Source: Pelobates cultripes (taxonomy: Eukaryota > Chordata > Amphibia > Anura > Pelobatidae). From it: a DNA stretch of 64,000 nt. Of the stretch, positions 1 to 15,836 are shown one piece after another. The notes under the pieces are model-generated. The model was not told where the DNA came from. It worked only from the letters and a program-made list of their open reading frames with translations, and did no database searches. Position numbers and translations under genes: made by a program. Position 1 is the stretch's first letter. Every line of letters begins with the position of its first letter. The stretch covers positions 270,162,865 to 270,226,864 of the forward strand of contig OW240913.1 in the NCBI GenBank assembly GCA_933207985.1. The letters run 5' to 3'.

Positions 1-88
1 GATCATGGCCACATAAGTTCTTACATTTCTGTTCACTCTCTGCCACAGAGGAGGTGAACTCCTTACACACTGCCTGTGTGCCACTCAC

Positions 89-254
89 CAGGTGTCTGTG
101 TGCCATTACTTTGTTGCTGTTCAGCTTCATCAGGTACAGATTCCCCGTTCTCCTTCTTGGGCCTCTGTCGGGCCTTTGCTGCCTCCTTTTTCTTGGCAGC
201 TTTTTTCTTTGCCAGGTCAGAAGGCATTTTCGCAGATAACTAAATGGAGTCTGT
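89..254 (-). CDS. ABCF2: ABCF2 first coding exon (N-terminus only)
   Basis: ABCF2 is a soluble ABC-F ATPase with two nucleotide-binding domains and no membrane segments, linked to ribosomes and translation. Only the exon carrying the start is present. The ATG is at 227-225 and opens with [20 protein letters not shown], a Lys/Ala-rich head I recognise as the ABCF2 N-terminus, followed by an acidic, Gln-rich stretch. Coding runs to 89 (46 codons plus one base) and stops at a clean donor (G|GTGAGT read on the minus strand). A polypyrimidine-AG acceptor puts the exon's 5' edge at 254, so 254-228 is 5' UTR and a non-coding first exon should lie further right. The rest of the gene, including both ATPase domains, lies off the left edge. 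Splice signals on both sides argue against a processed copy. In human, ABCF2 is not beside CD164, so this linkage is unexpected. Confidence 0.8.
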
Positions 255-626
255 CTGAAAAGTAGAACACAAAACGTCAATCTACACAGACCTGATATGG
301 TGACGACGTCCTGAGATACTGAATCTCTTCATTAAGGAATAATACCGTATATGTTCAGTATGGTGTAGGTCACGGAGAAGCATAGCTTACCCCAGCGACA
401 TTTATGTGCAGGCGAGTAAAGAGACAGGAACCTCCTAGCACCATCACCCATGTAGACAATATTTAGTTATAATGCTCAGATTATCCCTTTAAGGATACCA
501 TGAAGAATTGTTTCTTTCTCAAAGTAGGAGTTATTGATAGTCATTTCACAGCAATTCCATTTCATGTGGTATGTAAAACATGAAAGAGAAACACCAACTG
601 GCCCATCAAAAGTCAGTCAAGCAAAT

Positions 627-900
627 TTAAAGGGTTTCTCCAACCATTTCTTTCGATTTTAATAGATTAATGTACCATTGGCATTATTCTATATGTGCCC
701 TCGAAAAAAAGGCTAAAAGTGCACTTTAAAATAACATCTTACTTACCTTAATCCAGCGCCGGGCAAAGCATTCGGCACTGCTCTACGCACAGCCGTCTGA
801 CATAGCGGGAGCTGCGTTGAGGTCTCATAGAGAAGCCTTTGGAGGATTTAATGGGCTCAGAGCGCATGCGCTGTGCCCACATGAGAAGGGAAAAAGGAAT
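627..900. repeat. Fragment of TTAA-type MITE-like family 2
   Basis: It begins TTTAAAGGGTTTCTCCAACC, similar to the ends of the 13.04-13.92 kb element. Its inner part (about 735-890, beginning with CTTACTTACCTTAATCCAGC) is similar to 15.93-16.11 kb, including a 'GGCTCAGAGC' block. The right boundary was not found. Confidence 0.4.
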
Positions 901-1680
901 GGAGCAGAAAAAAAAAATATTGCAAATGGAGTATGGAGGCCGGGAAGTCTAGTGGTTATAGTATTTCTTTACAGCAACCAGTTTATTATCATATGATAAA
1001 ACACAATGACGTACAAGGTCCCCAAGTGGCAGTCACAATTAAAGACTGATTAATACTTTACATTCTTGCCACATCAAGCATTACTATTTTTTTTAAATTT
1101 ATTTTTCTCGGTTTGGGTTTTGCCTTGCTCAGCTATGACCAGCACCTGGGGACACAGGATTGGATTATATTTTAGCATACTGCAATAAACGGGATATTTT
1201 ACATTTGTTTGATCTATTTGTGGTGAAGCTGCAAACTGAACGTATGTAATCTGTGGGAACAGAAGGTATTATTTCTGGAGCTTTCTTGTTCAGCAATTCT
1301 GTGTCTATTGTTTTCTTTTAAGAGGAACAAAAGAGGTCTTACTACAAACACCGAGGTCCCTTCTTACTCCCCCAATCTATTGGTCCTCGTCCCCACTTCC
1401 AAACTCTAATCTCTCCATTATGCTTTTCTCATGTGCCTCCCCTTCCTTGCACCAGAATTCTATAGTCAGTGTACCTGAACCCCTGCCATGTCACCTCATC
1501 TCCCCCGTGCTCCCCATTCTAGGCCACAAAGCCTAATCCTTTCGAAAGGGTGCCTCATCACCCCTGGGGCTCCTCCATTCCACAGCCACTAGCGTTGCCA
1601 CTATTTCTTATGGGGACTTGGTAAAAATGAATAGTAAAACCACTAGTCATACTTTATGCATGAGCAAAGGGCAAAAGCAC

Positions 1681-2330
<650 letters not shown>

Positions 2331-2540
2331 TGCCTGTGTGTGTCAGTATGTGTGTGTCTGTTTCAGTATGTGTATCTGTTAGTATGTATCTGTGTCATTT
2401 TGTATCAGTGTGCGTATTCCTGTGGGCGGTATTTGGAGGCGGGGCCCAGACCCTGAGCTGAATTAGGGGCCCCAAAATTTCTGGTGGGGGCCCTGGAGCC
2501 CATTCCCTGCACTGTGCCTAGTCTCTGTATTACACACTGT

Positions 2541-2819
2541 CTATTTTGGGGTCGTGGAGGGGAATGCAATGATTAGTGTGATCCTAATGTCTGGTCTAAG
2601 CACTACACCAGTAAGCTCTTTCTGACTATTTGTTTTATATTGATTGTAAAAGTTTCTGTTATCAAGAAGCAGAATGTTGCCATTGATCTCTGGCAGGGAT
2701 CTGTAGAAGCGGTTTGTGTATGGGACGATGTCTTTCATTGCTCCAGATCTGTAATATACTGACTCTGACAGTGCAGATAATATAGGATACAAAGCCATAA
2801 CCAGTTTAATTAGAACCAA
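2541..2819 (-). other. Unrecognised open frame, possible exon
   Basis: A 92-codon open frame whose middle part (about residues 24-70) has a varied, protein-like composition (for example DIVPYTNRFYRSLPEINGN) rather than repeat-like. An acceptor-like TATTACAG precedes the best part and a weak donor (TG|GTGTAG) follows it. I do not recognise the family. It is on the ABCF2 strand but upstream of that gene's start, so it would belong to another gene, a retrocopy or nothing. Confidence 0.2.
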
Positions 2820-3486
2820 ACTATAACTAAATAGAAGTGTTCTTGCACTATTCTAAAAAGACAGGAGCACAACACATTGTTTATATGAATCCGTTGAGGT
2901 AATTTGGAAAGATATTATAAAGATACTATAAAGATTTATCGTGTTCTGTGTGAATTAAGTAAAAAGTTTGTGTTGAGGATAGTAGATCTCTTGGGACAGC
3001 ACGTGTCAGAATGTAAAACATTACATGTTAGGAATTGGGCAGTAGCCTAGTTGATGCAGATTATCACATGACTGTATATCATATGCTGATATCAGCAGTA
3101 TGACGCCAACTCAGAAGAGGCTAAACTATGGTCCAACTATTGATGAGATCATTTCTAGTCACTATTCTGGAGGGATGTACTCTCTCATGCCCACACATCT
3201 GTCAGGATCCATGCAAAGTGTTTGGGTGGCCTTTATGGCTGTTGTGGTGCCTGGGATAGCAGATTAGTTGCTCGGGATATCCTTGTGTCTTTGAGACTGT
3301 AGTGGGCTGATGTAAGAACTCTGGGCCTTGTCATTAACAGACTTGTAAGTCCTAATGAAGATTTATATTTGGAAAAGCAGATGTCTATTCTGAAAAAGTG
3401 CAACAGTAACAAATCACATGATAGTATTTTCTGTCCCCTTGGTACATGATCTTCTAATTTAGATAATATTGTTTTGATTTCTACAG

Positions 3487-6523
<3,037 letters not shown>

Positions 6524-9140
6524 GGCTGGCTCGTGTGTGACTGCTCACCAGTGTTGCTCAAACCAAAATGATTTACCTTGAAGACTTCCCATGGTGGAAT
6601 GTACAAGGAAGATACATTTTCTTCCCTGAACAATGAGTCTAGATATTCGAGTCTGCATACTCCAACAACAGCTAATATACAATTTATTTTGTGGTCCGTT
6701 TGCATGCATCTCCTGAAATCTGTATTGACTTTCTCTTCAGTTCTATCATTCAAGGTTTCTAATATGGTGAAGTAACATTTTACAGATTGAATGTTTAAAT
6801 CAAAATGCAAATACATATACATGAAGAGGATAGTGGCCTGGAGTAGAATTTATAATATGACTGACTGTTTTGTTTATCTTAGTCGGTAGGTACAATGCAA
6901 GACCCAAAAGGCCACATGAAAGATTTTTTTTTTTCTTTTCATTTATATTCTCAAAATGTTGTTTAAATAGATTTGTTTTATGTAAATTGGTCGGAATCGG
7001 ATATTTTCTAGGCAGATTATGTACAATGAGGTTTTAGTCTTTGAAGTGCACCTTTATTTCTAAAGACGGTGGGAATTGGAGAATTGTGCCTTACAGACAA
7101 ATTGAAATGTCTTTTTGATATTGTAAAGGTTTCCATACAGAGGACACATTTCTTTGTTTTGTCCAAAATTATGGTTGCATGATTGTGCCAAACACAAAGA
7201 GAGAAATAGTTTTTTTGTTTGTTTATATTTTTTGGGGGGGCTTTATTTCTTACTGGTGCAGTTCAAATGGTTCGGCTACATGAGGTGAATAGCACCAGTC
7301 TCAAAATTGTCACTTAAGTATTTGAATTTTGGGTATTGTGTGGTGTCCTTGAAGATCACTGTACCAGATATTGAGTTGCCAAGACATTTCAAAAAGCATA
7401 TCAACCGATTAAAGGAAATTGAGAACACAGCTGTCCAATACATGTGGTTATAGAGGCGTGATCTTTCCAAAAAAAATATCAATGGCTATATCCTGATTAA
7501 TACTGTAAGGGTAAGGCCTATTCAGTGGGCTCACAAAGCACCATCATTCACACTGCAAATTTAACTGTGAGGAAATAAACTATACTATAGCACTTTTCCA
7601 GAATAAGAAATGAAGTGCATTACACTACATAAATAATGATAAAGTCTAATTTATTATGTCTCATTGTGATCACATTAAACCACTTCTTTGTTTAATTGAA
7701 CTTTAGAATATTGTTTTTAAAAAAAATTACAGAATACATGTGAATTAAAGTGGCACTCAAAATGGGGTTGCATAGTCTGACTCAAATTTTGTGATTTACT
7801 CATCATATTTTCTCAAGTTGATCATATTTAGCACGTATAAAATGTAAGAGCACTGTGTGTGTCTGTTTAGGTATGAGCTAGGTTTTCAGGTGAAATATAA
7901 TTAGCTTTTTCTTTTTACTAAATGTAGGTGCAATTTTTAAGTGCCTTAAAGCATTTTTTTTTTTTTTTTTCAAATGTAAGAACAGGGAAAGATTAAGACT
8001 CAAAGTGATGGTGGTAGGCATTATTTGACTAATTTGCTAAATAAAAATAAATTGCAAGAAAGTTGGAGCACTCCACTGAGTTTGGTTACATAATAGGATG
8101 TTAACATATCTGCCAAATCTCTTGGGAGATAACCGACTAGTGTAAGAATAATCACTTCTTGTAATGGTAGAAACAATACATTGCAATGCATTCTAACACA
8201 GGAATGTTGGGGAAACTGATTTCCATTGGTGGTGTATGCTGTCTTTTGTCTAAAAATGGTTGTGTATCTATTTTACCTGTTGGTGATACTTTTAATTGCC
8301 ACAAATCGTGCCACTTTCCACATCTTACCTTTAACTTGTCTAATAGGAAGATGGGTATTAATCAGTTAATAAATACCAAATTTCTTCTAAAAATAGTTAG
8401 ATTGTTTCAAAAATAACTTTAAACACATTTTTATTATGTAGAAAACGATCAATGCGAGAGATGCATTTTTTTTCCCCTTAATGCAGTGCCTGGTTATATT
8501 ATTTTTTTTACAAAAAATATTAACAGGAGGATTTCCCTTTGTATATATTTGGCTTAAAAAATGTTGCCCCATGTATTTTAAATCATGTCCTATTTTATGA
8601 AACTATTTATTGTTATTCATAATACATCTGCATAATCATACTTTGAAGTGCGATCTTAATGTTTGCTACTATATTCCTAGTGTTTGATAAAGCGTTTTCC
8701 CCCCTCCCCCTTAATTGATTTTTGAATTGCCTATTTTTTTTTCTGAGTGGGCCAAGTGTAATAGCACTTGATTTCCAAAAAGTTATTCCAAAATAAATCT
8801 TTTGCAGCCTAGCCATGTAGGTTCTAGTCTAGTGTGTCTCCGTTTAACATAAATTTGCCACTCCTTACCAGTCCAATCCTATGTTTCAGTAGGCACACAT
8901 TGGGAAAATAAATTATCTGCTAAATAAACTTGTATATGATATGTGGCCTTAATCTGGCATTGGAAGCAACAATGTTTGTTTGTTTTTGTTTTTTGCCTTT
9001 TTGCATATCAGTAAACATAATGAGGCTGCCATGCTTCTCTCAGCTCAGTTGCCGATTAAAATGCCATTTGGTAACAAGTTATTCATTACAATTTGTATAT
9101 AAGCTGGTTATTGGAAATAAAAGTTGATTTTGTTGGAAAA
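6524..9140 (+). other. CD164: CD164 3' untranslated region (inferred)
   Basis: Directly follows the stop codon, is AT-rich, has no coding frame, and ends with an AATAAA at 9116-9121 followed by T/GT-rich sequence. A 3' UTR of about 2.6 kb is in line with the long UTR of mammalian CD164. The polyadenylation site is inferred; earlier weak signals could also be used. Confidence 0.55.
9116..9121 (+). terminator. Likely CD164 polyadenylation signal
   Basis: Canonical AATAAA with a T-rich downstream element, about 2.6 kb after the CD164 stop and before the first T2-like MITE. Confidence 0.5.
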
Positions 9141-9243
9141 TTTTTTATTATTATTATTTAGTATAAAATACAAAACTATATGAATAATAGCATTAAGAAT
9201 ATATATATTTTTAAATACAAGAGATTTCCTTGGTCTGCTTAGA

Positions 9244-9661
9244 TTAAAGGACCACTCTAGGCACCCAGACCACTTCAGCTTAATGAAAGAAACGGCTATG
9301 TTTATAAATGGGTTAATCCAGACCTCAAATCCTCTAGTGGCTGTCTCATTGACAGCCGCTAGAGGCGCTTGCGTGATTCTCACTGTGAAAATCAGTGAGA
9401 ACACGCAAGCGTCCATAAAAAAGCATTGTAAATGTTTTCCTATGAGACCGGCTGAATGCGCGCGCATTCAGCCGAAAGGGAGGAAGGGAGGAGAGGAGGA
9501 GAGTAGGAGGATCGGAGGCGGAGAGCTCCCTGCCCGGCGCTGTAGAAAGGTAAGTTTTATCCCCTTTCCTCCCCCTAGAGCCCGGCGGGTGGGGGCACCC
9601 TCAGGCCTCTATAGTGCCAGGAAAACGAGTATGTTTTCCTGGCACTATAGTGGTCCTTTAA
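9244..9661 (+). mobile_element. T2/Kolobok-like MITE, copy 1
   Basis: Bounded by TTAA on both sides with inverted ends (TTAAAGGACCACT... / ...AGTGGTCCTTTAA). The left end continues into GGCACCCAGACC, the motif that forms a subterminal hairpin in better-preserved copies. It carries the shared core 'CTAGTGGCTGTCTCATTGACAG' and a splice-donor-like AAAGGTAAGTTT near 9548. TTAA duplications and an AAAGG start match what is known of Xenopus T2 MITEs in the Kolobok superfamily. The subfamily name is inference. Confidence 0.85.
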
Positions 9662-10345
9662 GTGAATCCCTTATAAATTGCAAAAATCTCATGCATACTA
9701 TTTCTTTAAATGGCAAAGTTCTCATCCTTTGACTGTCCAATTCAATACTTTGAGGTCCTTTTAACATGTCTCCAGATCCTTTTTTTTTTTTTTTTAATTT
9801 TTTTTTTATAGAGAAACATTAGATTCACCGCTACTTTATTAGAAGCATTAACGGCATTCAACGCTGTCATGCTGGGTGTGATACTTCTGACCGTAAATTG
9901 CCTTCTATTTTGTTATGCTTACCTTTTGTAAGAGAAAAGGGTTATTATCAATGCACCACAACTACATTAAGATGGCGTGGTTCCCGTGCTCATTATCACT
10001 TTAAACAATTCTATTTTTTCTAACAGAATAGGATTTCTAAAGTGAGAACATTGAGTTTGGTTTACTAGTGCCTGAAGCTTTACTAATTGGCATCACACCA
10101 GGTATGTAAAATACAATTTACTAAGTAGGGTAACTTTGGTGCAGTACCAAATAGGTTCTCAATGTACCACAAGTGTTTCATAGGAAATCCATCTTAACTG
10201 CAACGCCATTTTTGTAATATAGATGCTGCCCGTAATGAGACCAAAACAGTGTATTCATATGAAAGTAAAATTTAATAAAGAGATCCTGGGATATATACTC
10301 TTGGTTTTTGTTTTTGTTTTGTTTGCTTTTTTGTAATAGTGTCTT
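9662..10345. other. Gap: intergenic, nothing recognised
   Basis: AT-rich unique-looking sequence between CD164 and the convergent coiled-coil gene, with a poly-T run near 9780. No exon or repeat family recognised. Confidence 0.5.
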
Positions 10346-10356
10346 TATTTTAGTAT

Positions 10357-11496
10357 TTTTATTTTTTTGACAATCTTTATTTAGTTATCAACATTTTTTC
10401 CAAAGTGTAACATTGAGTAGAGTTGGTTGCTCGATAATGAGCAAGCTTTGATAAGTGCGCATTTTAGACTAAACAATGTTTTTGAGCTGTAACTGGTAAT
10501 TAACGTGTTAGAGTAGATTTGGTGGGGTGCCTTGTTCTGGTGCGTGGAGTGTGTGTCTGTTCTTGGTATGTGTGGGTGTTGGCACTTTGTTGCTTTCAGT
10601 TAGAGGATGTCGTGTTATAGTGAGTTTCTTTCATTGAATTCCCCACCCGCCTCTCCCCAACTCCATGGTACTTAACTATGTGTCATGGTGATAGGAGTGT
10701 GTGTAGGTTTTGGTAGTATTATGGGTGAGGTACTAGAGTAGAGGCACACAGATCTAGTTGGAGTATCTCTTTTCAAGGCTGTGGTTCTGTCAGTGGTGTG
10801 TTGGGTCACGTTTGGCTCAGGTAAGTTGCTACTGTGTGACAGTCTGCCTAAGTCGTGGGCTAAGGTTCTCAAGAGGATAGGGGGGATGCGCAGTGGGGAA
10901 TGGAGTAGGGGAGAGATGAGGGAGAGAGAAAAAAAAGGGTGGGGAGGGTGGCGGTTGTCCCTCCCGCCTCCGGTATGCCAGGGCCAAATCGGTCTAATAA
11001 GTTCCCCCTTCTTTGCCCTGGATCTGGTGTTGGTCATCTCAAGTTGGGTGTTCCAGTCGGTCGGTGGGTCTTGCCCCTATCGGCATGGGCGGGGGACTTC
11101 CTATGTGTCTTCGATGGGATTTGCGGGTACTGTGCTGCTTCTGGGAGCCTTCTGTGCGATATACAGGCACCGTGGGTACCACGTTAAGGCACATTTCTCC
11201 GAGGTACCTCACAATGAGGCTGTGAGCGATTCCATGCTATACAGATTTTCATTGTTCGATGGTCGGCACGTCGGTTGTTCGCTATTTGGGTGGTATGAGT
11301 GATTTGGCTGCATTCAAGAGGTGTCTGGTGAGGGAGCGTTTATATTTGGAGAGGGATAGGGACGTGTGGTGCAACAGCATCGGGAGTGGTTTGTGGTAGG
11401 TCTGGCTCTGCTATTTCGGTGTGGATCATTCGCCAGAATAGTTCGATTTTCGTACATGTCCACCAGATATGTAGGTCCATTCCTGGTTCTCTGTCA
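10357..11496 (-). mobile_element. Non-LTR-type retroposon with L1-like tail, minus orientation
   Basis: On the minus strand it ends in an AATAAAGATTGTC-type tail and A-rich run (plus-strand TTTTTTTGACAATCTTTATT near 10363). An 11-bp direct repeat, TTTATTTTAGT, occurs at about 10343 and again at about 11497, consistent with a target-site duplication. The body is GT-rich on the plus strand with no intact protein. It is similar in layout to the elements at 45.87, 49.6 and 58.5 kb. Confidence 0.55.
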
Positions 11497-11755
11497 TTTA
11501 TTTTAGTGGTTTTTTTACATTTTTTTTTTTTTTTTCTTTCAGTGCATTGTGCAAGAGGGTGAGGTGGGGGTGTGGAACAGGGCACAAAATAGATGAGTTC
11601 CAGACCCAGGCAAATGGACTTCCCCCGCCGTGAATATATCCACAGGCCTGTCCCACCTCAGTCAAGCCCAGGTAAGCCAAGTACTTGTCTGGCTACTCCT
11701 CAATAGTAAGAAGCAGGTTTGTGCCAAAAAAAGTAACTGCTGTACAGGCTTAAGC

Positions 11756-12186
11756 TTAAAGGACCACTCTAGGCACCCAGACCACTTCAGCTTAATGAAG
11801 TGGTCTGGGTGCCAGGTCCAGCTAGGGTTAACCCATTTTTTTAATAAACATAGCAGTTTCTCTGAAACTGCTATGTTTATTAATGGGTTAAGCCTTCCCC
11901 CAAAGCCTCTAGTGGCTGTCTCATTGACAGCCACTAGAACGTGCTTCTCACTGTGATTTTCACAGTGAGAGCACGCCAACGTCCATAGGAAAGCATTATG
12001 AATGCTTTCCTATGCGACTGGCTGAATGCACGCGCAGCTCTTGCCACGCGTGCGCATTCAGCCGACGGGGCGGAACGGAGGAGGAGAGAAGGAGGAGAGC
12101 TCTCCGCCCAGCGCTGGAAAAAGGTAAGTTTAAACCCCTTTCCAGAGCCGGACGAGTGTTTTCTTGGCTCTATAGTGGTCTTTTAA
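11756..12186 (+). mobile_element. T2/Kolobok-like MITE, copy 2
   Basis: TTAA-bounded, ends AAAGGACCACT / AGTGGTCTTTTAA. It has a clear subterminal hairpin (GACCACTTCAGCTTAATGAAGTGGTC), a second inner palindrome AGCAGTTTCTCTGAAACTGCT, and the conserved AAAAAGGTAAGTTTA near 12120. Same subfamily as copies 1, 5 and 6. Confidence 0.88.
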
Positions 12187-13043
12187 GAAACTGGTATCCT
12201 AGATGAGCTCGAGCTACATGCGACCATCTTGCTCAGCCATCAGGTGCTGCCCCCTATCTGCTGAATGTTAATTCACTGCTGTATGTTGCTCTTGCCAAAA
12301 CCTACTCTGCACTTCCCTAGTCAAATCCGGCCTGCACTCACCTGCCGAAGATGCACAAGTGTCTTAAACTATATTAGTGGTATTTAGTCATACTAACTAG
12401 TTCATTATAATGGAGAGATAGCTCACAATAATGTTCTATCCTCAGGATTTCGTCAGTAGTTTGTCATGCAATAGCTTGTGTAATGTTTTTGTTATTTTTT
12501 TTTAATCCTTTGAGCATTGAACACGAATAATGCATAACCCAGAACTCCGTAATTTATAAAGATTTATTGGCACAGCCGGGCCTTAAAGAAGCGGCTATAA
12601 AAGTATGAACACACCAAACTGAAAAACTGTGAGAATAGATAGATTATGTTTGAAGTAAAATCCCTGAGCATTAAAAAAGTAAAATAAATAAAGGGGTGCT
12701 GGGGTCAAGCTATTATGGTTTACATCAAACTTTTTTTTTAATGCAGAGATAAGATATAGACATCACAATTCAGTTAAGACAAGGTACACATTGCACTGGA
12801 GATAGAAAAACAAACATGTTAAAGTCACCATTCGGGAAAATTGCTGAGTTGGAGAATTTATTTCAGTACAGTTAACTTTGGCCCAAAATTTAAAATCACG
12901 TATTCAATTTCTTGCAATTTAGTAAGGAAAATTTTTTTTTTCAAACTTAGCACAGAGTCAAGCAATTTAGATTCAATAAAAAAAAATTAGCATGTTCCCA
13001 AACAGGTTATTTACAAAGGTAAGAAAACTCTTGCATTTCAAGT

Positions 13044-13916
13044 TTAAAGGGTTACCCCAACCATGATAACCACTGTTTGCTGTAGTTATGAGCAGTACTC
13101 AGGCAAAGTTTCCTGGTTTGTCCTGTTAAAGGGACACTGTAGGCACCCAGACCACTTCTGCCCATTGGAGTGGTCTGGGTACCAACTCCCACTACTCTTA
13201 ACCCTGCAAGTGTAATTATTGCAGTTTTTTTTAATAATAATTACCTTGCAGGGTTAACTCCACCTCTAGTGGCTGTCTACTAGACAGCCACTAGAAATCA
13301 CTTCCGTGGCCCTAGCACAGGAAACCTGTGCTAGAGCGTCGCTGGACGTCCTCACGCTGTGTGAGGACCTCCAGCGTCGCTCAATTCCCCATAGGAAAGC
13401 ATTGAAAAGCATTTTCAATGCTTTCCTATGGAGAGCTCTAATGTGCATGTGCGGCACTGCCGTGCATGCGCATTAAGTTTCCTCAGCCGGCGAGCGGGAT
13501 CAGACTCGCCCACCGGCTGACTGAATCACTGGAAGGAGCGGCGGCGAGCAGAAACCACCGCCGAGGGTCTCAGGTAAGTGACCGGAAGGGGTTTTCACCC
13601 CTTCAGCTACCGGGGGATGGGAGGGAGAGGGGACCTGCAGTGCCAGGAAAACTGATTGTTTTCCTGGCACTGGAGTTTCCCTTTAAGTGGGTCTTCTCTA
13701 TCAGCAGGTTTTCAACATCCAGCTTCTGCAGAAGCCAGATGATGATCATGCAACTCATTCATGGAAATTATTTTTTTGGGGCTGGCTAATTATAACCCAA
13801 TAATGCTGCTAGAGGTAGTGTAAACGCCGTATGTGCACAGGGAAACACTGTACAAACAGACTACAGGACCATTTCAAGTTACTGATGTGGTCATGGTGCA
13901 TGAAGTAACCCTTTAT
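13044..13916. mobile_element. TTAA-type MITE family 2, interrupted by T2-like copy 3
   Basis: Left end TTAAAGGGTTACCCCAACCA and right end (reverse complement) ATAAAGGGTTACTTCATGCA form imperfect inverted termini. T2-like copy 3 (13126-13686) lies inside, so this element is older. The same ends appear at about 627 and 16.39 kb. Confidence 0.55.
13126..13686 (+). mobile_element. T2/Kolobok-like MITE, copy 3 (second subfamily)
   Basis: TTAA-bounded, ends TTAAAGGGACACTG / GAGTTTCCCTTTAA. It has a subterminal hairpin (CCCAGACCACTTCTGCCC... GGAGTGGTCTGGG), inner palindromes (CTAGTGGCTGTC/GACAGCCACTAG; AATGCTTT runs) and a CAGGTAAGTGA donor-like motif near 13571. With copy 4 it forms a subfamily distinct from the GGACCACT copies. 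Confidence 0.85.
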
Positions 13917-13999
13917 GGTAAAATTTTCCAAGTCAGCTTATCTTTCAGTTATATTGGCTCAAGAAAACACGGATGATATTCCTTTACCACTATAGGGCC

Positions 14000-15200
14000 C
14001 TGTTGGAACTTTAGGCCCCTCAGTCCACACCTGCATGGGGTGAAATTTTTATTTATATATATATTTTATTTTACTTGCCTTTATTCCTTTACAATGCCGG
14101 TCTCATTGACACCACAGAAAAGCATTTGGATGCTAGTGTGCTTGATCAACAAAAAGTTTTATGTTGCCATTTCAGAAAAGCATTTCTAGTGCCTGTCTAG
14201 GTGATAGCCACTAGAGGCATTTAAACCCTGCAATGAAGACTTTGCTGTTCTGTAGAATGGCAATGCTTGCATTTGCCAACGTTGGCAGGCGAGGTCACAG
14301 GACCTCCCCAGCCAGTCCATGCAGGGCTCGTGCTATCAGAGCGCCAGCCCTGCAGTATTCCATGACCGGCCGGTAGGGTGGATCAAAGATCTCCCTCACC
14401 GGCCCACTTGCACAGACATGCGGCTTGGGAGGGAGGGAGAGGGGACCCGGCGGAGCTCTATCTTGCAGCTCCACCAGGTTCCTCTCGTGAGTTTCGAAGT
14501 TTTACCATGGCAATGCCCCTGATCCCGTGAGCGTGAACTCTAGCGTCTCGGGCTGGAGTTCACTTACCACTAGCACCACCAGGGATGGCAGCATGGTCTC
14601 CCTCCTCCCAGGCTAAAGGTAACTAAGGCGGGGGGAGGGAGGAGAGAGATATAATGCCTCACACATACACTTTATCCCTCATACACCCACTGCACCCCTC
14701 ACACATACAAACCCCCAAACACACAGACACACTACTTCCAAACAATATATATACATATACACACACTCTCTACAGCTTCTAGCTACACATGCATTACATT
14801 ACAAACACAACACAACTAAAATCAACCTTATTACACAATACCACACCACAATCAGCTCACTCTACACACACGCAATCTCACAAGCAGGCTCCAAACACAT
14901 GCACAATACTCTTTCCTGGACAAAAGGGCCAGGAAAGACATCAGAGACAAGTTGCAAGGAAACACAGTGCAGGCATGTTATTAAATTTGCTTGCGCTGTG
15001 CAGAACAAATACAGGGCCTTTTTCTCATGCTAGAGCTCTTCAGCAGAGCTCTGCACATGGTCTGCCCTGGAAGAGCATTGAACCAACATGACCACTTTGA
15101 GAGTGGGTGTGCTTGTCATTAGTGATGACAAAACATACCCTCTCTGCTCCGCCCTCTTCTTAGTGGGCCGCTGTGATTAAAAAATGCCCGGGACGAATTT
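14000..15200. other. Gap: decayed repeat and CA-rich microsatellite
   Basis: 14.16-14.25 kb retains a piece of a T2-like core (CTAGTGCCTGTCTAGGTGATAG). 14.65-14.90 kb is CA-rich (ACACACA, CTACACACACGC). The rest has no gene and no boundaries I can define. Confidence 0.4.
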
Positions 15201-15572
15201 TTTTTCCAGTCTGGCCCTGTATTTTGTAGATATACATCCAATAACACTTTCATTTATTCAATTATGCATTTTATTATTGGGGATATCTAAAAACAGCTTG
15301 CAAAAGCTGTAGATCTTTTGTCTGCAGCCTTTGCATGCCCTCCCGTAACTCAGCCTAGACTTTCTGCATCTGTTTTATCACAGGCTAACATAGCTCAATG
15401 CAAGGCAGGTGCTCTGAGCAATTGCTTGCCTTTTGAATTTAGCTCCAGTGAGCTAAACTACCAGGAAGTAACCGGAATGGTGGTCTGATTGAAAGCTATG
15501 CAGGGTCACTAGGTTAATTTAGTGATGTGCCATTTTCTATTAAAAACTGCACTGTAATATGAAAAGAAATAA

Positions 15573-15646
15573 TTAAAAAAGACACTCCACACATTTGGCA
15601 CTTAAGTGAGCTGAAGTGTTTTTAGGGATCCGGAGTGTCCCTTTAA
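15573..15646. mobile_element. Miniature T2-like element, 74 bp
   Basis: TTAA...TTAA with inverted ends (AAAGACACTCC / GGAGTGTCCCTTTAA) and almost nothing between: a minimal deletion derivative, just outside the 3' end of the coiled-coil gene. Confidence 0.7.
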
Positions 15647-15670
15647 ATTTGAATTACTGACAATTCTCAC

Positions 15671-15676
15671 TTTATT
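15671..15676 (-). terminator. Likely polyadenylation signal of the coiled-coil gene
   Basis: AATAAA on the minus strand, 62 bases past the stop codon at 15740-15738. Confidence 0.55.
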
Positions 15677-15737
15677 AAATAACTTTGACTGAATACAATA
15701 CAATGTATACAGTGATTTGTAGAGAATCTTAATCTGT

Positions 15738-15836
15738 TCACTTTGCATTCAAGCGTAGCTCATGAAGATGCATCAGAACTGTCTGGGATGTGCTAGAGCT
15801 TTGTTCAGTTCCTCTGTTTATGCATCTGATTGGTGC
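15738..15836 (-). CDS. CCDC162-like terminal exon
   Basis: Acceptor CTCTTTTCAG, then 32 codons ([10 protein letters not shown]... ending HELRLNAK) and TGA. Phase 0 entry agrees with the preceding exon. The residues are polar and Ser/Thr-rich, probably a disordered tail. Confidence 0.75.
   Translation of the reverse strand, partial: APIRCINRGTEQSSSTSQTVLMHLHELRLNAK

Noticed and set aside
9283..9732. 149-codon frame
   Set aside because: Lies inside a T2-like MITE; other copies do not keep the frame.
10672..11302. Overlapping 121- and 173-codon frames
   Set aside because: Inside a non-autonomous retroposon, opposite strands, no recognisable domain.
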